Notes: a model not told the origin generated them from the sequence alone. 64,000 nucleotides of DNA from Elusimicrobiota bacterium (GCA_009778915.1 WRFH01000002.1:104888-168887), one strand, 5' to 3'. Shown: positions 42,985 through 53,580, numbered from the stretch's first letter. A program made the numbers and translations.

Positions 42985-45900
42985 TTATATCGCTTTTGGA
43001 TTTACGTTAAATCCGCTTATGCTGAATTTCGGCGCGCCGTTGAAATACAGCTTTTCTATTTCAGCCTTAATCTCTTTCTCTTCGCCGGGCAGCAGAGTGA
43101 CATAGTTGTCGCTGTAGTACACAGGCAGTATAATATTTCCTTTACTATCTTCGGCTTTTATTCTGATTTGCAAAGCGATATTGTCAGACGTATTTTTCAG
43201 CATGATTGAATATAGTGACGATTTATCGTTCAAATCAGCAATTTTGTAAGACGCCGTGATATCGACGGCCGGAATTTTCAGTAAGTCTGTATAATCAGGC
43301 GTGGAAGCAGCCTCTGTATCGCCGGCGGTGTCGCGCCAGTACAGATTATCCGTTATAAGCGCGCCGTCTGCGTCATAAAGTTCAAGTTTGAGGAATTTAA
43401 TTCTTGTATCCTCAATTCCCGACGGAGCCGCAGGCCATGACAGTTTGTTAATAACGCGTTTCACCTCGTCGACAGCCAGTTTCTTTACCGGTATTACCTG
43501 GGACCAGTAAAGCTTGGCGTCCATATTGAAAATCTTAACCACGGCTTTAAGATTCTGCTGTACCTTGCCCGTATTATTCGCCACCGCTACTCCGCCCGGA
43601 TACGGGTTATAAGTATTGGAGTTGCTTCTGTCCGTGTTAGCCTTGCCGTTAGTCGGATTCCAGATAATGCTCAGAGGTTCACCGGCTTTTTTAATGCCGA
43701 AGTAAGCGGCGGACGTGTCATAAAAATAGTCAAACGAACGCCACGAGAAAGACGGCCACGCGCTCAGGCTCATCCACATTAACAGCCCGCTGCCTTTCTT
43801 CTCGACAAAGCCCTCAAACATTGCCCTGTGCAAATCATAGTTCGGCATTTGTGTATATTTGGCAAAAGTTTCTATGTTGTTATTCGCGGCCGAGGCAAGC
43901 GTTTTGAGCGGAATATATGTGCTTAGCTGCTGCATAAAGTTGCCGGCGGGGCCGTTTCCTCCGAAGAAGAAATCATGCACGCCCCACGTGTTGGCCGCCA
44001 CGGCGCTGCCTCTCCACGGATGGTCGGCGGTGCTGTTTTCGGACAGGCCGGGCCAAATATTTTCCGGCCTGAAATAATATTTGTATAGTTCCGGATTTGC
44101 TATCACATGCTGGCCGCGTTCGGTATGCAGCTGGAAATCCGCACCCGCTTTGACGTCGTTGTAATACTGTTTTCTTTCCTGTTCGGTGTAAGGCCCGTTT
44201 CCGTTGATGCCGAATACGACGTTGTTGGACGCTCTCACGTACGCGCGCGTGCCGTCAAGAGTTTTTATCGCGTTCTGCATATTTGTGTCCAAAGGTCTGG
44301 CCACTACGCCTTCGTTGCGCGCGCAGTACAGCGCTTCCGACGGGTGTTTTCGGACCTTTTTGATTTTATCGGTTACGTTATCCATGAACATTTTTTGGTC
44401 CAGCGGGTCCGTGCCGTCCCACGGATTGGAAAGCCAGAAATCGTCATATACAAGTATGCCGTATTCGTCGCAGGCGTTCCAGAAGGCTTCTTTACCGGTC
44501 TGCCCCACCCAGTCGCGTATCATGGTAAAGTTTTCTAAAGCGTGCAGTTTTACGCGCACTCTGTAATCTTCGTCGGTAAGGTCAACGTTGCTGTCGTCCA
44601 TGCCCCAGTTGCCGCCGCGCAAATAAATTCTGACGCCGTTGCAATACACGTTAAACGCAGAGTCGCCGGCGACGGCATTGCCCGGCGAGCCTTTGAAAGT
44701 GCCTGTGTATGTGTAATCAAGCTTTCTCACGCCGAAACGGAAGGTTTTTGTGTCAGACACTTTACCGTCGACAACCGCCTGAACCTGCGCCGTATATAAA
44801 GGCTGCGCGCCGTAAGTATTCGGCCACCAAACCTGCGGGTTGTTTATGATAATATCTTTGATTTCAACCTGTTTGACGGCTCCCGCTGGGACGACTACTG
44901 TCTTACTGAATTTAATGTCGCCGGGAGTATAAGTTACGTTTATATCGGCGGTTATTTCTTTGTCGGAAATGTTTTTTACTTCCGTTCTGAATGTAGTTTT
45001 GGCTTTCGACAAATCATATTTATTTGAGTCCGCACCGGTTTTTTTTGCAAGATTAAAATCCGTGGCAACCCACGGGTCCGCAAGCTGCGCGTCGCCGGAA
45101 TAGCTCAGATAAACTTTGTCATATATGCCTGTGTTTCTTCCTCTTATAACAGGCGCCCAGTCCCAGCCTATTGACGCGTGTATCGACGGATTATCCGCGC
45201 CTAACAGCCCGCCGTTATTGTTCGGCGTGCCATAGCTTTTTGTACGCGGAACGGCATAATGCATCGGCGCGACGGCAAGCACGGCAAGTTCGTTTTGTCC
45301 GCCGTAGTTTACATATTTGCTAATGTCGAATTTGCCTCTTGCAAAGCTTCCTTCTATCATATCAACATAGTTTCCGTTGACGTATACTTTTGCTTTCCAG
45401 CTTATCGCGTCAAAATTTAAAAATATTTTCTGGCCCTGCTTGGCAGCCGGAACGTCGAAGGATGTTCTGTACCAGAAATCGCTGTAAAAATAAGTGTCGG
45501 ACACTTGCATCATATTCATGTCAAAATTTGTGTCAGGTATAATCCCGGCGGCGATATAGGATTTTAACGCCGTGCCGGGAACTTTGGCTGGTATCCACGC
45601 GGCGTCGTCGTAATTCGGCTGTGATAACATTTCGCCGGTTTCAGCCATGCCTTCGGCGCGGGCTATTTTCCAGTCCCCGCCGGTAAGCTGCTGGACGCCG
45701 TCGGCTTCGGCCGGCGGACGGGCTGGATTTTTGTACGCACTTGCACCGCTTGTGCCGTAAACTTCAAATTCATAAAGTTTGTAATCAGACGAACCTTGCA
45801 CGCGGGTTTCCGTCAGAAAGCGCACATAGCGGGCCGTCTGGGGTTTTTTGAATTTTACGGTGTCCGTACCGCCTGTTTTTTTGGTTACTTCAGCGACGTC

Positions 45901-47004
45901 TGTCCACGTCTGCGCGTTTCCGTTTCCGCCGTTGCCGTAATTATAAGTTACGTCGTCAGAGACTTGTATCCTGTATTTTGTCGGATAACTGTCGTTGCCC
46001 CAGTAGAGTTTCACGGTGTCGTAGCTTGGGTTTTCGCCCAGGTCAACATATACCCATTGGCTTTCGTTGGCCGTGCTTTTCCAGCGGCTGATGAACGGAT
46101 TTCTCAACGCGTTTCTGAGGGTGCCGTTGGAATTCTCGGCAAATAAAGAAATGTCGGCCAAAGCAAAAGTCAGGTCGCCGGTTTTATCGGCGCTGTTAAT
46201 CTGCGTTACATAAAGCCTGTAATATTTGTAGGCTTTGTCCGCCGTCGTGCCGCGCTGCACGCCGAAGGTGCCCCATGTGCCGTCCGTGCCGGCATTATAA
46301 GAATAAAAATTGTCATAACCTTCGGAATCATAATAGGTTGAGTCTTTCCCGTTAAAAGGAGTTTTGGTTTTCATCAACGGCAGAGTGCCGTAGCCGGGAG
46401 ATTGTATAGACTCAAACGTGTCGATATCGACATAGTTTTTACCGTCGTCGGACGCCTGCAGTTTCCACGCGTAAGGTTTTGATTCGTTGGCGTTTTGGCC
46501 GAACCTCGGGATAAGGCTGTACTTGGTTATTTTTTCCGCTGTGGGGAGAGTGAAGTTAATTAAAAGAGGATTTTTGTCTGAAATTGAAATCCCGTTTTGG
46601 TGGAATATAATATTGGAGGAACTGTTGCTCTGTCCGTTAATGAGATTACCTACGTCCTGCGCCGTTACCGCCGATACACCGTCCGCTGCGGAAGTATCTC
46701 CGTTGATATTGGTAGCCGTAACTACCGGATAGTCCGGAATATTATTTATATCCGGTATTATCCCGTCAGTCACAAGCTGCGCCGTCTCATCATAACTTGG
46801 CAGAGTGGTGGAAACGTCATCGGTTGACCATGAGGACGCCAGCGCTGTGTCCCCTATATCCGGAATATCCTGATACAGAGAGCCGAAAGCTTGTTTATGG
46901 AATGCTATATTACTTTTTTGATTTTCAGAATTATGCGCGACGGTGGAACAGGCTATAAAAGTTGCTATTACGGCGATTGCGGCAGAGAATTTTATAATTT
47001 TCAT
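42985..47004 (-). CDS. Giant GH2-family lipoprotein with discoidin-like domains
   Basis: The 1339-residue protein has a lipoprotein signal (FIAC, Cys about 19). A first discoidin/CBM32-like region spans roughly 35-290, and a clear F5/8-type C domain 310-420 (WVYVDLGENPSYDTVKLYWG, TARYVRFLTETR). The GH2 module follows: sugar-binding start WKIARAEGMAETGE, FWYRTSFDVPA, VYVNGNYVD, then the barrel with FTMIRDWVGQTGKEAFWNACDEYGILVYDDFW, CARNEGVV with the acid/base Glu, and LHTERGQHV with a candidate nucleophile. The order resembles exo-beta-glucosaminidases and beta-mannosidases. It likely trims host or dietary glycans at the cell surface. It is monocistronic. Confidence 0.85.
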   Translation of the reverse strand: MKIIKFSAAIAVIATFIACSTVAHNSENQKSNIAFHKQAFGSLYQDIPDIGDTALASSWSTDDVSTTLPSYDETAQLVTDGIIPDINNIPDYPVVTATNINGDTSAADGVSAVTAQDVGNLINGQSNSSSNIIFHQNGISISDKNPLLINFTLPTAEKITKYSLIPRFGQNANESKPYAWKLQASDDGKNYVDIDTFESIQSPGYGTLPLMKTKTPFNGKDSTYYDSEGYDNFYSYNAGTDGTWGTFGVQRGTTADKAYKYYRLYVTQINSADKTGDLTFALADISLFAENSNGTLRNALRNPFISRWKSTANESQWVYVDLGENPSYDTVKLYWGNDSYPTKYRIQVSDDVTYNYGNGGNGNAQTWTDVAEVTKKTGGTDTVKFKKPQTARYVRFLTETRVQGSSDYKLYEFEVYGTSGASAYKNPARPPAEADGVQQLTGGDWKIARAEGMAETGEMLSQPNYDDAAWIPAKVPGTALKSYIAAGIIPDTNFDMNMMQVSDTYFYSDFWYRTSFDVPAAKQGQKIFLNFDAISWKAKVYVNGNYVDMIEGSFARGKFDISKYVNYGGQNELAVLAVAPMHYAVPRTKSYGTPNNNGGLLGADNPSIHASIGWDWAPVIRGRNTGIYDKVYLSYSGDAQLADPWVATDFNLAKKTGADSNKYDLSKAKTTFRTEVKNISDKEITADINVTYTPGDIKFSKTVVVPAGAVKQVEIKDIIINNPQVWWPNTYGAQPLYTAQVQAVVDGKVSDTKTFRFGVRKLDYTYTGTFKGSPGNAVAGDSAFNVYCNGVRIYLRGGNWGMDDSNVDLTDEDYRVRVKLHALENFTMIRDWVGQTGKEAFWNACDEYGILVYDDFWLSNPWDGTDPLDQKMFMDNVTDKIKKVRKHPSEALYCARNEGVVARPLDTNMQNAIKTLDGTRAYVRASNNVVFGINGNGPYTEQERKQYYNDVKAGADFQLHTERGQHVIANPELYKYYFRPENIWPGLSENSTADHPWRGSAVAANTWGVHDFFFGGNGPAGNFMQQLSTYIPLKTLASAANNNIETFAKYTQMPNYDLHRAMFEGFVEKKGSGLLMWMSLSAWPSFSWRSFDYFYDTSAAYFGIKKAGEPLSIIWNPTNGKANTDRSNSNTYNPYPGGVAVANNTGKVQQNLKAVVKIFNMDAKLYWSQVIPVKKLAVDEVKRVINKLSWPAAPSGIEDTRIKFLKLELYDADGALITDNLYWRDTAGDTEAASTPDYTDLLKIPAVDITASYKIADLNDKSSLYSIMLKNTSDNIALQIRIKAEDSKGNIILPVYYSDNYVTLLPGEEKEIKAEIEKLYFNGAPKFSISGFNVNPKAI

Positions 47005-47176
47005 AAAAACATCCCTTTTATAATATTTAACAGCGCCAACTATATTAACGCTTTTTTATATTGTGATGTCAACCTTATGAGAAAGTAAAAAAATCATCGT
47101 CGTAGCATGTAAAATTAAGCGCGTGCCGGCCGAATTTTATAAAATATATATGCAGGGAAGCAGCAGAAATTTAACC

Positions 47177-47248
47177 GCCCCCATAGCTCAATGGATAGAG
47201 CACCTGCCTTCTAAGCAGGTGATAGAGGTTCGATTCCTCTTGGGGGTA
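47177..47248 (+). tRNA. tRNA-Arg (anticodon TCT)
   Basis: The acceptor strands GCCCCCA and TGGGGGT pair (one G-T). The anticodon arm CCTGC-CTTCTAA-GCAGG holds TCT, and the T arm reads AGAGGTTCGATTCCTCT. CCA is not encoded. Confidence 0.92.
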
Positions 47249-47266
47249 AATGAGTTTACAAAACAG

Positions 47267-47294
47267 GGCCTCCGCGATTAAGCAGAGGCCTTTT
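47267..47294 (+). terminator. Terminator after tRNA-Arg
   Basis: GGCCTC (47267-47272) pairs with GAGGCC around a GC-closed loop and is followed by TTTTCT. Confidence 0.7.
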
Positions 47295-47378
47295 CTATTG
47301 GAAAAATCAAGTTTATCCCGCTTGTGTCTTGACAGTAAAAAACTTTGCTAGAATGTAAAAAGCAACATAGAGGATTTT

Positions 47379-48461
47379 ATGACAAAAAAATGTTTTTTCT
47401 GTGGACAAGACGAGCACCATACAGATTGCGCAGTCACGGCATTTCAGTTTGACTGTATAAATAAATTCATGATTCCGGTAGAACTTTATATGAATTTAGA
47501 GCCAATTCTCTATGACTATACTATAAAACAGAAAAAACCTTCTCGTCTGTTTAAAGATGCAATTATTTATAGCATCGCGCAAATGAAGCCGCCTTCTAAT
47601 GGCCAAATATTAATTAAACAGCAGGACATTATAAATATTTTAGATACTGCCTCAGAAATAACTCCGCAACAGCAGTTAAATAATTTGGTCTTATATATAG
47701 GTGAGAGTACATTTATGGGCGATTCCTTAACTGTTATTCCCTCTTATAAAGATGAATATAAATCGACATATAAAGCTGCCAGAGAGTTTTCCCGGGTTAT
47801 AGCTCTTTGCGGCTTTTCAAATCAGGTCGGTTTACGTACGGCTTTAGCTCATCTTGAAACAAAAGGTCTTATTAAGGGAGATAAGAATAGAGTTGATTGG
47901 GAAAGAGAAGCCTTCTTAACTTTTGCTCTTACGTTTGACGGGTGGAATCTATATGAGGAATTGAAGCGTGGTAAAGTTGATTCCAATATCGCATTTATGG
48001 CCATGCAATTCAATAATAAGGACCTAGAAAAATTTTATAAGGCATATATACAGACTGCGGTAGGACAAACTGGTTTTAGAATTAAAAGAATTGATGAGGA
48101 GCAGAGAGCAGGCCTTATTGACGCGCACTTACGTTTGGAAATATCCCGCAGTAGATTTGTTATATCTGATTTAACTGATGAGAATAATGGCGCCTACTGG
48201 GAAGCAGGATATGCCGAAGGTTTAGGCCGCCCGGTCATTTATATTTATGATGAAAGAAAACATGAACAGGAACAAAAAGATAAGTCTAAAACTGATGGAG
48301 CTATTTGCAGTTACTGCAATCGTAAAATAAAGAATGCCCCGCATTTTGATACGAATCATCATCTTACGATTTTCTGGAACCCGGAAAAACCGGATGAGTT
48401 TGTAAAAAAATTAAAAGAAACTATAAGATTTACAATACCAGAAGCTAAACAGCAGGATTAA
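47379..48461 (+). CDS. Zinc-finger protein with deoxyribosyltransferase/TIR-like C-terminal domain
   Basis: The 360-residue protein has Cys5, Cys8 and Cys17 at the N-terminus, a helical middle with a winged-helix-like stretch (TALAHLETKGLIKGDKNRVDW), and from about residue 205 a Rossmann-like domain: IAFMAMQFN, TGFRIKRIDEEQRAG, ISRSRFVISDLTDENNGAYWEAGYAEGLGRPVIYIYDE. The last motif matches nucleoside 2-deoxyribosyltransferase/TIR-like folds, with the Glu of YWEAGYA at the catalytic position. A further CSYC (Cys310/313) with HFDTNHH may bind zinc. Related domains act as NAD or nucleotide hydrolases in phage defence, so a defence role is a fair hypothesis. Composition is more AT-rich than its neighbours and it lies beside a tRNA, as transferred genes often do. 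Confidence 0.68.
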   Translation: MTKKCFFCGQDEHHTDCAVTAFQFDCINKFMIPVELYMNLEPILYDYTIKQKKPSRLFKDAIIYSIAQMKPPSNGQILIKQQDIINILDTASEITPQQQLNNLVLYIGESTFMGDSLTVIPSYKDEYKSTYKAAREFSRVIALCGFSNQVGLRTALAHLETKGLIKGDKNRVDWEREAFLTFALTFDGWNLYEELKRGKVDSNIAFMAMQFNNKDLEKFYKAYIQTAVGQTGFRIKRIDEEQRAGLIDAHLRLEISRSRFVISDLTDENNGAYWEAGYAEGLGRPVIYIYDERKHEQEQKDKSKTDGAICSYCNRKIKNAPHFDTNHHLTIFWNPEKPDEFVKKLKETIRFTIPEAKQQD

Positions 48462-48489
48462 AAAGATTTTTCTGCCCGGGTGATTTGTA

Positions 48490-48966
48490 TTAATTCATAT
48501 CAAGCAAATAGCCGTTGGCGGTGTACCATTTAGTCGGCAGCCTGTTACCGAAAGGATCTACTTCTATGTAAATGTATCCTACCGGCTGCAGAACGCCGTT
48601 CATCGCGTCGCCGCTTTGCGTGACGCCTTTACTTTTAAAGGCAGGGTTCGGAGGCAGTAATTCTTCCAATTGATTTTTAAATGCGTCCGGATAAGCTTCA
48701 GCCGCTCCCGAAGAGAAAGCGACGTTAACCGCGCCGTTTAAAGTAACTACAAAAATACTCGCGCTGCCGCCGTTTGTGTTCCAGGAAATTAAGTCCTCAT
48801 TATAAGCCAACCCTAACGTTCTGACAACGTCCGCTTCCAGCAGTTTGTCTTCCGCCTGGCGTGACCTGTTGACGGATTTTTCATACAGCGGGACCGCGAT
48901 TGACGCTAACATGGCGAGAATCACAACGACCACCATTAATTCAATTAATGTAAACCCTTTTTTCAT
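48490..48966 (-). CDS. Type IV pilin-like protein with short leader
   Basis: The 158-residue product begins MKKG then FTLIELMVVVVILAMLASIAVPLYEKSVNRSRQAE, a prepilin with a 4-residue leader and +5 Glu. The globular part (DVVRTLGLAYNEDLISWNTNGG...PTKWYTANGYLLDMN) differs from the other three pilins here and has no Cys pair. An AAAGGT Shine-Dalgarno and a TATAAT lie upstream. Confidence 0.87.
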   Translation of the reverse strand: MKKGFTLIELMVVVVILAMLASIAVPLYEKSVNRSRQAEDKLLEADVVRTLGLAYNEDLISWNTNGGSASIFVVTLNGAVNVAFSSGAAEAYPDAFKNQLEELLPPNPAFKSKGVTQSGDAMNGVLQPVGYIYIEVDPFGNRLPTKWYTANGYLLDMN

Positions 48967-49597
48967 ATCAATACCTTTTACATTATATCTATTATTAATT
49001 TTCCGGATAATATTCAGGTACTACATATGACATACTATACTCTAATAATTTTATAATAACATATAAATAAATAGTTTAGAACTGCTAATGTACATAAATA
49101 GTTTAGAAAACGGGAGATATCCCAAACGTATTTTAGGTATTGTTTGTTGTTAGCCGCAGGGTTTTTATTCTATTCCGTCAATCTTATATCTTCAGACAAT
49201 ATGCACCAAATACAGGGTGCTTTTGCTGTTTTATATAATTACTTATATTAATTACCTATATTTAACTATATTACAGTATTATTTCCCTGAATATTATGTA
49301 TAATATAGTATAAATAAATTAAAATATACATTATATTTTAGTTAGTAAGCGGCAAAGGGTTTTACGGGGGAATAAAGATAAGTTGCGGCTGCTTTAAAAC
49401 AAAAAAGGGTATCGGTGTTGTATATTTATTATGTATATGCCGTGCCTGCAGTCCTCTTGTCCGCGCACTCCTGCCAAATCCCGGTTGGAATTGTCTCATA
49501 CGTGAAAGAACATAACTTTTTTAATTATTATGGATTACCTGGTTTTAAGTATAAAATATATTTATATACTTTAAAAACAAAAAAAGGGGGACTGTTG
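48967..49597. other. AT-rich 631-bp spacer without a recognised gene
   Basis: This stretch holds a 15-bp direct repeat ATAAATAGTTTAGAA (49067-49081 and 49094-49108), a weak hairpin GCACC/GGTGC with T runs (49203-49224), many TATA-like tracts and, at its right end, the conserved block described next. Only very short ORFs lacking Shine-Dalgarno sequences occur in the rest. Confidence 0.6.
49475..49557 (+). promoter_or_regulatory. Conserved upstream block and promoter of the nucleotidyltransferase gene
   Basis: 49475-49540 aligns without gaps to 21587-21652. A -35-like ATGGAT (49530-49535) is 16 bp from TAAAAT (49552-49557), the same spacing as in the other copy. An AAAAAGGGGG Shine-Dalgarno follows before ATG 49598. 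Confidence 0.5.
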
Positions 49598-50053
49598 ATG
49601 ATTAAGACAGGGACGGAGATTTATTATGTGGTGAGCGGGGGGTTTGATCCTATCCATGAGGGGCACATAAATATGATAAGCGCGGCGGCGGAAAAGAGCG
49701 ACGGGGTGATACTGCTTCTTAACTCAGACGATTGGCTGACAAGAAAAAAGGGTAAGCACTTTATGAATTTCAGAACGCGCAAAATTATATGCGGCAGTTT
49801 AAAAGGGGTAATAGACGTTCTCGAATTTGACGATACCGACAACACCGCCTGCGACGGCATAAAACGCTGCCGCGAAAAATATCCGCGCGCCAAACTGGTC
49901 TTTGCCAACGGCGGAGACCGCACCAAAAATAATATTCCCGAAACTCCCGCCTGCGAAAGGTATAACGTGCTTCTTGAATTCGGCGTAGGAGGAGAAAACA
50001 AAGCTAATTCTTCTTCATGGATATTAAATAACTGGGTCGGCTCCGGCCGCTAA
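49598..50053 (+). CDS. Cytidylyltransferase-like (TagD/RfaE-type) nucleotidyltransferase
   Basis: The 151-residue protein shows the cytidylyltransferase fold: VVSGGFDPIHEGHINMI with the HxGH nucleotide motif, LLLNSDDWLTRKKGKHFMNF and the late VFANGGDRTKNNIPE. Relatives charge glycerol-3-phosphate, phosphosugars or similar with CMP. The substrate cannot be read from sequence. The ATG at 49598 is chosen from its Shine-Dalgarno; the longer in-frame ORF from 49415 runs through the promoter block. It stands at the head of the glycan locus. Confidence 0.82.
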   Translation: MIKTGTEIYYVVSGGFDPIHEGHINMISAAAEKSDGVILLLNSDDWLTRKKGKHFMNFRTRKIICGSLKGVIDVLEFDDTDNTACDGIKRCREKYPRAKLVFANGGDRTKNNIPETPACERYNVLLEFGVGGENKANSSSWILNNWVGSGR

Positions 50054-50094
50054 CTTACATTTTTATAAAAAACATAAACGCCCGCACGCGGTAA

Positions 50095-51173
<1,079 letters not shown>

Positions 51174-51174
<1 letters not shown>

Positions 51175-52478
51175 TGACAAAAAAGAAAGTTTTGGTTTAT
51201 GACGCGACGATAGTTTCTAACGCTTTGTCCAAAAACGCGGCGAGAAGCGGAATTTTTTTTGTCGTGTATAACATCTTCAAAGAACTGCTGAGAAGAAAAG
51301 ATATAGAGCTCAAACTTTACTGTAATCCGAATTATCTGGCGCAGCTCAGACATGTGCTTGAGACGCGGTTTAAAGATTGGCCGGCGCCGGAAATTATTAA
51401 TCAAAGCGAAGAAAATTATTTCTTCGCCGTGAAAGGGGTTTTAATACAGAAAAAACATGAATGCAGGGATAAAGGGAACAAATTTAGAAAATCTTTGTAT
51501 CACGTTCTTTCGCAGATAATGGGTTTGTTGTCTTTATTGTCGCCGTCGTCGTTTTTCGGGCGGGAATGGATAAAAAAACTTGAAAACGCGGACGTATTTT
51601 TATCTCCCATGAATGCCGCGCCGGCGGTATTGTCCAAATATGCGCATATAAAAAAATTCACCGTTTTGTACGACGCTATTCCTTTAATATTTCCGGAATA
51701 TTTTCCAAAGTTAAAAAGGAAAATGCCTTCTTACGTCAAACTTATACGTTCGATAAACGGCAAAGATTTTTATTTTGCGATTTCGGAAAATACGAAGAAT
51801 GATTTTATAAAATACGTCCCGGTGATAAACCCGGAACATATAACGGTAATCCCGCTGGCACCGAATATGGAATACCGGCGCATAACCGACGCAGGTATTA
51901 TAAACGCCGCGCGCAAAAAATATGGTATCCCCGATGGTAAAAGATATATGCTCAGCATATGCACGCTTGAACCAAGAAAAAATCTTATATTCGCCGTCCG
52001 TAATTTTGCCGCGTTTATTGAAAAAAATAATATTGACGATATTGTTTTTGTGCTTGGCGGCGCGTCGTGGGATTCTTTTGCTAAGAAATTTGGCGCCGCT
52101 TTGGGCAGCTTGAAAAAATATAAAGATAAAATTATACAGGCCGGTTATATCGACGACGAAGATATGAACGCGCTTTACTGCGGCGCGGAAATTTTTGTTT
52201 ATCCGTCTTTATACGAGGGTTTTGGCATGCCCATACTCGAGGCCATGCGGTGCGGAACGCCGGTTATATGCTCCGGCGCTTCCGCCATGCCGGAAGTTAT
52301 AGGGGACGCGGGCTTGACGATAAGCCCCGCAAACGACGAAGAACTTATCAAAGCTTTTGAAACGCTGTATTTCAATGGGAATTTAAGAAACGAATATTCC
52401 AAAAAAGGAGAGGAGCGCGCCAAAAAATTTTCATGGGATAAAACCGTGGAAGTAATGGCGGCGGAAATGCTCAGGTAA
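51174..52478 (+). CDS. Glycosyltransferase family 4-like protein
   Basis: The 434-residue GT-B protein ends with the nucleotide-sugar domain: YMLSICTLEPRKNLIFAVRNF, QAGYIDDEDMNALYCGAEIFVYPSLYEGFGMPILEAMRCGTPVICS with the E-x7-E motif. The N-terminal acceptor domain (MTKKKVLVYDATIVSNAL, GIFFVVYNIFKELL) is less conserved. The ATG at 51174 overlaps the gmd stop by 1 nt. It probably transfers mannose or a GDP-derived sugar. Confidence 0.88.
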
Positions 52479-52482
52479 TTTT

Positions 52483-53580
52483 ATGTACAAATATCCCGTC
52501 TATCAGCCGTCTTTAAACGGCAATGAAAAGAAGTATGTTAACGAATGTCTGGACAGCAGCTGGATATCGTCAAAAGGAAAATTTATCAGCGAATTTGAAA
52601 AAAAATTCGCGGAGTTTATAGGAATTAAAAACGCCGTCTGCGTGACAAACGGCACCGTCGCCATTCATCTTGCTTTGGAAACTTTGGGCATCAAAAAAGG
52701 GGACGAAGTGATAGTGCCCACTTTCACTTATATCGCCTCCGTAAACCCTATAGTTATGACAGGCGCGAAGCCGGTTTTTATAGACAGCCTGCCGGACACG
52801 TGGCAGCTTGACACGCGGGATTTGGAAAGAAAAATCACGCCTAAAACCAAAGCGGTTATCGCCGTGCATCTTTATGGAATGATGTGCGATATGGACGCGG
52901 TTATGAAAATCGCGAAGAAACATAATCTCTATGTTATCGAGGACTGCGCGGAAGCGATAGGCAGCAGATATAAAGGTAAGCACGCCGGAACTTTCGGCGA
53001 TATTTCCACATTCTCTTTTTTCGGAAATAAAACGATAACGTGCGGCGAGGGTGGAATGGTTGTTTCAAATAACGACGCGTTAACCAAAAGGGCCGCTAAA
53101 CTGAAAGGGCAGGGGCTGGCCGGCACAAAAGAATACTGGCATGACGAAATAGGTTATAACTACCGCATGACAAATATCGCCGCCGCGATAGGCCTCGCGC
53201 AGCTGGAGCAGGCGGACCAATTTATAGCCAAAAAAAGAGTGATAGCCGGCTGGTATAAAGATTTTTTGAAAGGCCTCCCGCTGTGGTTTCACGACGGGGC
53301 TCCACACGTTTTTCACTCATATTGGATGTGTTCCATTTTGACGGAATCAGAAGAAGAAAGGGCAAAACTGAGAGAATATATGAAACATGAGGGCATAGAA
53401 ACCAGACCGACTTTCTATCCCGCCCACACTATGCCGATGTATTACAAAAAAGGACGCTGTTTTGAGACGGCGGAAGATATATCTCTGAGAGGGATAAACC
53501 TGCCCAGTTATCCGGCGCTTAACAGAAGGGACGTTCAGAATATATGCGGTGTTATCAGGAAATTTTATGAAAGCAGATAA
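52483..53580 (+). CDS. DegT/DnrJ/EryC1-family aminotransferase, probable GDP-perosamine synthase
   Basis: The 365-residue PLP enzyme reads YPVYQPSLNGNEKKYVNECLDSSWISSKG, VTNGTVAIHLAL, DEVIVPTFTYIASVNPI, FSFFGNKTITCGEGGM with the PLP Lys, and HDEIGYNYRMTNIAAAIGLAQLE. These match perosamine synthases (PerA/RfbE), which aminate the Gmd product. The context with gmd and a PerB-like acetyltransferase supports that substrate. Confidence 0.88.
   Translation: MYKYPVYQPSLNGNEKKYVNECLDSSWISSKGKFISEFEKKFAEFIGIKNAVCVTNGTVAIHLALETLGIKKGDEVIVPTFTYIASVNPIVMTGAKPVFIDSLPDTWQLDTRDLERKITPKTKAVIAVHLYGMMCDMDAVMKIAKKHNLYVIEDCAEAIGSRYKGKHAGTFGDISTFSFFGNKTITCGEGGMVVSNNDALTKRAAKLKGQGLAGTKEYWHDEIGYNYRMTNIAAAIGLAQLEQADQFIAKKRVIAGWYKDFLKGLPLWFHDGAPHVFHSYWMCSILTESEEERAKLREYMKHEGIETRPTFYPAHTMPMYYKKGRCFETAEDISLRGINLPSYPALNRRDVQNICGVIRKFYESR

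Noticed and set aside
49415..49597. N-terminal extension of the nucleotidyltransferase ORF
   Set aside because: The extension overlaps the block shared with 21587-21652 and the promoter; the Shine-Dalgarno points to ATG 49598.
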